Assembly (NCBI RefSeq): GCF_007595705.1
Contig: NZ_NISY01000003.1
Coordinates: forward strand, 62,001-126,000
Reading direction: 5' to 3'
DNA: 64,000 nt
DNA from: Streptomyces sp. SAJ15
GTDB lineage: Bacteria > Actinomycetota > Actinomycetes > Streptomycetales > Streptomycetaceae
Shown: piece after piece, positions 59,614 through 64,000 of the stretch
Position numbering within the stretch: the stretch's first letter is position 1
Layout of the letters: each line of letters begins with the position of its first letter
Position numbers and translations under genes: made by a program
The notes under the pieces: model-generated
Databases searched by the model: none
What the model was told of the DNA's origin: nothing
The model's input: only the letters and a program-made list of their open reading frames with translations

Positions 59614-59717
59614 CGTCGCCTCCAGCACCTGCGGCCTCGCCTGCCGCGGGGCCCGTTCCGGCCGTCCCGCGGCTCCCCATTGTGGAGCACGGCACCGACA
59701 AGGGGCGCCGTGCGAGA

Positions 59718-62700
59718 TCAGCTCCGGCCGCGGCCCCGGCCGCCGGCCTCGCCCCCGTCGTCCTCGTTCCCGTCGTCCTCGTTCCCGTACGGGCCCAGCA
59801 GCTCGTCGGCGAGCGTCGGGAGGTCGTCCAGCGGCGTCTCCTCCGCCCAGGTCGGGCGGCGCCGCTGTTCGGCGCCCGGGGCCTCGTCCTGCCGGGGGTC
59901 GACCTGGGGCAGCTCACGGGTGCGGTCGTTGGCGGGGCCCGCGTCCGCCTGCCGCCGCGGCTGTGCCCCGTTCTCCTCCGGGCGGAACAGCCACGGCGGA
60001 ACCCGGTCGGTGGGGTCCTCGGGCCGCTCGGGGTGAACCGACGGCAGCACCGCGGTCTCCGCGGTCGGGTCGGAGGCCGGCCGCTCCGCCGGGCGCGCGT
60101 CCCCCGCGGCCTCCGCGTCGCCCGCGTCCGGCTGCCCCGGGTACTGCGGCAGCACGGCCGTCTTCTCGGCGTCCGGGCCGCCCGTGGGTGCCACGGGCGG
60201 CAGCACGGCGGTCTCGTCCACGTCGCGCGCGTCGCGCTCCGCCGTGCCACTGTCGTCCGCCCGAGGCGTACGCGGCGTCTCGGCGGCGTCCGCGGGCACC
60301 TCGGGCCGCGCGGGAGGCATCGGCGGCATGGGGGGCACGGGCGGCAGCACGGCCGTCTCATCCGCGGCGCCCGCCTCCGCGCGAGCGTCCACCCGCGGCG
60401 TACGCACCGTCTCGGCCGCGTCGGAAGGGGCGGCCTCGACATGCGGCCCCTGCGCCTCGGAGCCCGTGGGCTCCACCTGCGGCAGCACGGCCGTCTCGTC
60501 CGGCGCCGGCTGTTCCCGGACCGCGGGGGTGATCTCGGGGCCCAGGCGCGGATCGCGACGGTCGGCGGTGGGCCGCGCGGCGGCGGACGGGCTCTTGGTG
60601 AGCCGGGTCTTCGCGGGCCGCGACTCGGCCGCCTCGGGGGTGCTCGTCCCGCCGTGGTCGGTCACCGTCGGCGCACCGACCACCGGGGCCTCCAGGGTGG
60701 GCGCCTCGCCGACCGTCCTCGGCGGCTCCTGAGCGCCACGCCCGTCCTGCGGGGCGGGAGCCTGGGCGGCGGGCATCACGTCCCGCGCGGCGGGCCGGGT
60801 GCCCTGTCCGGCGGACGGGGTGCCCTGCGCCGCCGGGGTCGCGTTCCGTCCTGCGGGCGCCGCGTCCCGCGCCGCCGGCGCGTCCTCGTAGCCGGCCGCC
60901 AGCGGGGTCTGGAGCGTGGGGGCGTCGCCTTCCGTACGCCGCGCGGCGCCGGCCTGCGGCGTGACGCCGCCCTCGGGCGTGACACCGCCCTCGGGCGCGT
61001 TACCGGCGCCCGACCCCGTTCCCGCGCCCGGCGTCCTCGCGCCCGGTCCGGCGGCGCCGGCGGCGTCCGGGCCCGCGTCCGCCGCCTGCCGGCGCGCGTC
61101 CTCCGCGCGGAGCAGCGCCTCCTCGGCCTGCCGCTGCCGCTCCAGGCGGCGGGCTTCCGCCTCCGCGCGCTGCCGCGCCTGCTCCTCGGCCTCGCGACGG
61201 CGGCGCTCCTCCTCGGCGGCGCGGGCGCGGTCCTCGGCCTCGATGCGCCGACGCTCCGCCTCGGCCCTCCGACGGGCGTCCTCGGCCCGCTGACGGGCCT
61301 CCTCCGCCTGCCGCTCGGCCTCGCGCTGCCGGGCTTCCTCCAGCTCGCGGCGCTCGCGCTCCTCCTCCTCGGCGCGCGCCTTGGCGGCGGCCTCCTGTCG
61401 CTCGCGCTCCAGCCGCTCCTCCTCCGCCTTGCGTGCGGCCTCCTCCTGGGCCTTGCGTCGCGCCTCCGCCTCAGCGGCCTTGCGGGCCTCGTCACGGGCC
61501 TTCAGCTCGGCTTCCGAGAGGGGCAGCATCCGGTCGAGGCGGTGGCGCACCACCGCGGTGACGGCTTCCGGCTGCTGACCGGCGTCGACGACGAGGTAGC
61601 GGCCCGGGTCGGCGGCGGCCAGGGTGAGGAACCCGGACCGTACGCGCCGGTGGAACTCGGCGGGCTCCGACTCCAGCCGGTCGGGTGCCTCGGTGAAGCG
61701 CTCGCGCGCGGTCTCCGGGGAGACGTCCAGCAGCACGGTCAGGTGCGGGATCAGGCCGTCCGTCGCCCAGCGTGAGATCCGGGCGATCTCGGTCGGGGCG
61801 AGGTCGCGACCCGCGCCCTGGTAGGCGACGGAGGAGTCGATGTAACGGTCGGAGATGACGACGGCACCGCGCGCCAGGGCGGGACGGATGACGCTGTCGA
61901 CGTGCTCCGCGCGGTCCGCCGCGTACAGCAGCGCCTCCGCGCGGTGCGAGATTCCGGCGCTGGAGACGTCCAGCAGGATCGAGCGCAGCCGCTTGCCGAT
62001 GGCCGTGGCGCCCGGCTCGCGGGTCACCACCACCTCGTGGCCCTTGGCCCTGATCCACTCAGCCAGGGCACGCACCTGCGTGGACTTGCCCGCTCCGTCG
62101 CCGCCCTCCAGGACGATGAAGAAGCCTCCGGAGGCCGGGCCCTCCGTCGGGTCCCCGCCGAAGAGTGCCTCGCGCAGATCGCGCCGCAGCGGCACGCCCT
62201 GCCGGTCGTCGGTCTTGCCGAGCACCAGGGCCGCGACCGGCAGCAGCAGCGCGCCGACCAGCATGAGGGTGAAGGCGGCGCCGCCGTGGGCGAAAACGAA
62301 GTCGCCGTTGACCAGCCGGTGCGGGCCGATGGCGGCGGCGAGCAGCGGCGCGGCGACCGCGCCGAGGCCCACGAAGACGCGTACGACGGCCTGGAGATGC
62401 TCGGTCATCCGGGCCCGGCGCGGCTCCTCGACCTCCTGGTCCAGCAGCGCGTGGCCGATCTGCGCCGCGACACCGGCCGACAGCCCGGCCAGCGCGGTGA
62501 TCAGCAGCACGGTCGCGCCGTCGTGGACCAGGCCCGCCGCCAGCAGCGACAGACCGGTCAGCGCGAGGGACAGCGAGAGCAGCCGCCGCCGCGACAGGCC
62601 GGGCAGCACCTTGGGGGCCGTGCGGATGCCGACCACCGGGCCGCCGCTGAGGGCGAGCACCAGCAGCGAGAAGGCGACGGGGCCGCCGCCGATGTCGACG

Positions 62701-63665
62701 GCCTGAAGCGCGGAGACGCCCACGGCCGCCGCGATCGCCCCGGCGATGGCGCCGCAGGCCAGCACCAGGTGCGGCACGGCTCCCGTACGGCCCTTCTCCG
62801 GGCCGAGCCGACCGTCGGGACCGGGCACGGCGGCCCGTGGGCGACGCAGCCCCTCCAGCGGGGAGCGCGGGCGGGGCGTCTGGGCGCTGGGCAGCTCCAG
62901 GAAGCAGACGGCCGTGATCGCGGCCGCGAAGAGCCCGGCCGCCCCGTAGGAGGCGATGGCCGCCTGGTGGGTGTGGAACCACGCGATGCCGGAGCCCAGC
63001 AGGTTCCCGAAGAGCGTGGCGGCCATCAGGCCGACGGCCGCCAGCGGCAGCGAGATGAAGGTCGTCCGGAGCCAGAGCCGGCGCAGCGCGTCGAGGTGGT
63101 CCGGCAGCGGGCGCACGGCCGCACCCTCGGCGGGCGGCGCGGGCAGCAGCCCGGGCGCCGCGCCGTCCTTGGCCACCGTCCAGCAGCGCTCGGCGGCTCC
63201 GCTGACGAACGCGGTGACCAGCAGCCAGACCAGGGCGTTGCCCGGGGTCCAGTCGATCCACAGCGGTGCGATGACGAACAGCACCAGCCGCAGCCCATCC
63301 GCGCCGATCATGGTCCAGCGGCGGTCGAGCGGACCGGACGGACCGATGAGCGAGGAGAGCGGGCCGAGCAGCACCGCCCCGAAGAGCACGGTCGAGAAGA
63401 GCCGTACGGCCAGCAGCGCGGCGACGGCGAAGGCCGCGCCCCGGTAGCCGCCTCCGAAGGAGCCCGAGGCGACCGCGGACTGGAGCGACAGCAACATGAG
63501 CACGAGCACCGCGAGCGCGTCCGCGGTACCGCTGACGAGCTGCGCGCTCCACAACCGCCGCAGCGGGGGGTAGCGCAACAGGGCACGCACCGCGCGCTCG
63601 CGCGAGTCCGCGGCTAGGGCGCCGGAGGTGGGAGTCACGTCCGTTGGCTGCTCGGCTCGTGTCAT
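59718..63665 (-). CDS. tmk: MFS-transporter/thymidylate kinase fusion with coiled coil and disordered tail
   Basis: A 1315-residue fusion. About 1-495: major-facilitator-like membrane domain with about ten spans. About 510-720: thymidylate kinase with P-loop L-E-G-G-D-G-A-G-K-S-T near 520 and D-R-Y-I-D-S-S-V-A-Y-Q near 610. About 725-880: continuous Glu/Arg/Ala-rich coiled coil. About 880-1315: disordered, with five copies of a D/E-x-T-A-V-L-P-x motif. Tmk makes dTDP for DNA synthesis. The MFS-Tmk fusion is known in actinobacteria; the long tail is more unusual. No domain is broken. Confidence 0.92.
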   Translation of the reverse strand: MTRAEQPTDVTPTSGALAADSRERAVRALLRYPPLRRLWSAQLVSGTADALAVLVLMLLSLQSAVASGSFGGGYRGAAFAVAALLAVRLFSTVLFGAVLLGPLSSLIGPSGPLDRRWTMIGADGLRLVLFVIAPLWIDWTPGNALVWLLVTAFVSGAAERCWTVAKDGAAPGLLPAPPAEGAAVRPLPDHLDALRRLWLRTTFISLPLAAVGLMAATLFGNLLGSGIAWFHTHQAAIASYGAAGLFAAAITAVCFLELPSAQTPRPRSPLEGLRRPRAAVPGPDGRLGPEKGRTGAVPHLVLACGAIAGAIAAAVGVSALQAVDIGGGPVAFSLLVLALSGGPVVGIRTAPKVLPGLSRRRLLSLSLALTGLSLLAAGLVHDGATVLLITALAGLSAGVAAQIGHALLDQEVEEPRRARMTEHLQAVVRVFVGLGAVAAPLLAAAIGPHRLVNGDFVFAHGGAAFTLMLVGALLLPVAALVLGKTDDRQGVPLRRDLREALFGGDPTEGPASGGFFIVLEGGDGAGKSTQVRALAEWIRAKGHEVVVTREPGATAIGKRLRSILLDVSSAGISHRAEALLYAADRAEHVDSVIRPALARGAVVISDRYIDSSVAYQGAGRDLAPTEIARISRWATDGLIPHLTVLLDVSPETARERFTEAPDRLESEPAEFHRRVRSGFLTLAAADPGRYLVVDAGQQPEAVTAVVRHRLDRMLPLSEAELKARDEARKAAEAEARRKAQEEAARKAEEERLERERQEAAAKARAEEEERERRELEEARQREAERQAEEARQRAEDARRRAEAERRRIEAEDRARAAEEERRRREAEEQARQRAEAEARRLERQRQAEEALLRAEDARRQAADAGPDAAGAAGPGARTPGAGTGSGAGNAPEGGVTPEGGVTPQAGAARRTEGDAPTLQTPLAAGYEDAPAARDAAPAGRNATPAAQGTPSAGQGTRPAARDVMPAAQAPAPQDGRGAQEPPRTVGEAPTLEAPVVGAPTVTDHGGTSTPEAAESRPAKTRLTKSPSAAARPTADRRDPRLGPEITPAVREQPAPDETAVLPQVEPTGSEAQGPHVEAAPSDAAETVRTPRVDARAEAGAADETAVLPPVPPMPPMPPARPEVPADAAETPRTPRADDSGTAERDARDVDETAVLPPVAPTGGPDAEKTAVLPQYPGQPDAGDAEAAGDARPAERPASDPTAETAVLPSVHPERPEDPTDRVPPWLFRPEENGAQPRRQADAGPANDRTRELPQVDPRQDEAPGAEQRRRPTWAEETPLDDLPTLADELLGPYGNEDDGNEDDGGEAGGRGRGRS

Positions 63666-64000
63666 CTCGCCAGCCTATCCGGATCGCGTGAACGCACGCG
63701 CCGCCCACCCGAACAGACGCCCGATCCGGCATACGCCCTCCGGGCACCGCCCCGACGCCCCTGCTCAGCCCCCGTCCCGGCGGTGTCGCGACCGGGGCTG
63801 AGCACCCCGTCGCGAGCGCCCTCCACCGCCCCCTGGAGACCCCGCCCGGCCGCCACCGAAGCCACAGCGCGCGGAGCCGGCGGCCCGAGGCCGCGGGCGC
63901 CGAGCCGGGTGCCGGACCGCGCGCCCGCGGGAACCGCGCTCCGCGCGGACGCGATCTTCGCCACACCCGCCGCGCGAGCGGCGAACGCGATGAACGGACG
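63666..64000. other. Right-end intergenic region
   Basis: No gene is supported up to the window edge. A perfect 11-bp hairpin (TGCTCAGCCCC, 63762-63772, with 63794-63804) may terminate a gene beyond the window, such as topA, whose usual place is upstream of tmk. A 100-residue minus-strand frame here looks like a compositional shadow. Confidence 0.5.

Noticed and set aside
59682-61775. A 697-codon plus-strand frame over the tmk tail
   Set aside because: It reads low-complexity sequence opposite the coiled-coil and disordered tail of the fusion protein.
63666-64000. C-terminal part of topA
   Set aside because: No frame reads a topoisomerase-like or Lys-rich tail; only a hairpin supports a gene end nearby.

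Overview
The window is a stretch of a high-GC actinomycete chromosome, almost certainly Streptomyces or a close relative. The evidence is the extreme G+C and third-position GC bias, frequent GTG starts with GGAG-type ribosome binding sites, many translational ATGA/GTGA overlaps, a TipA-type thiopeptide sensor, a WhiJ-like XRE/DUF397/ATPase cluster and the gene order folK-folB-SnoaL-folP / folE-ftsH-hpt-tilS-dacB-ppa. Most of it is core chromosome. Accessory patches lie at about 27.7-36.5 kb, 39.4-40.8 kb and 46-52.4 kb.

Region by region. 1-5.4 kb: a truncated membrane coiled-coil protein, then a glycine betaine/choline-type ABC importer (binding lipoprotein, two permeases, divergent CBS-ATPase). 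5.7-13.1 kb: DUF3180 protein, folate genes folK, folB, a SnoaL-like protein and folP, a lysyl-phosphatidylglycerol synthase-like protein divergent from a membrane-anchored esterase, and folE. 13.2-21 kb: ftsH, hpt, tilS, a DUF2342 zinc protease, a PBP4-type carboxypeptidase and ppa. 21.4-27.6 kb: ThrE exporter, DedA protein, tipA with its autoregulated promoter, a divergent LysE exporter and glutamate decarboxylase. 27.7-36.5 kb: a TPR protein with a possible degenerate caspase-like domain, PadR/VOC pair, AhpD-like protein, DinB, aldehyde dehydrogenase and the XRE/ATPase/DUF397 cluster.

36.6-42.5 kb is a zinc-starvation island: cysteine-poor paralogues of ribosomal proteins S18, L31, L33, L28, S14 and L32 plus two CobW/COG0523 GTPases, with two Zur-like boxes. 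It is interrupted by a gene graveyard holding remnants of an FtsX permease, a sensor kinase and a GerMN lipoprotein. 42.5-46 kb: a PolA-like polymerase without a 5' nuclease, an MreB-like protein and a TerB protein. 46.6-53.7 kb, all on the minus strand: ogt, alkB, a nucleoside phosphorylase fused to a C-terminal adaptor domain, and a 1449-residue P-loop NTPase carrying the same adaptor domain. This pair looks like an NTP-dependent conflict (anti-phage, suicide-type) system and is the most interesting content. 53.7-55.9 kb: an OlsB-like/OlsA-like acyltransferase pair, probably for ornithine lipids. 56.1 kb: tRNA-Thr(CGU). 56.3-63.7 kb: a secreted lipoprotein aminopeptidase, holB, and a giant MFS-thymidylate kinase fusion with a long disordered tail.

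No CRISPR array, insertion sequence, rRNA or origin was seen. Functional calls rest on motif and family recognition by eye; no database search was run.
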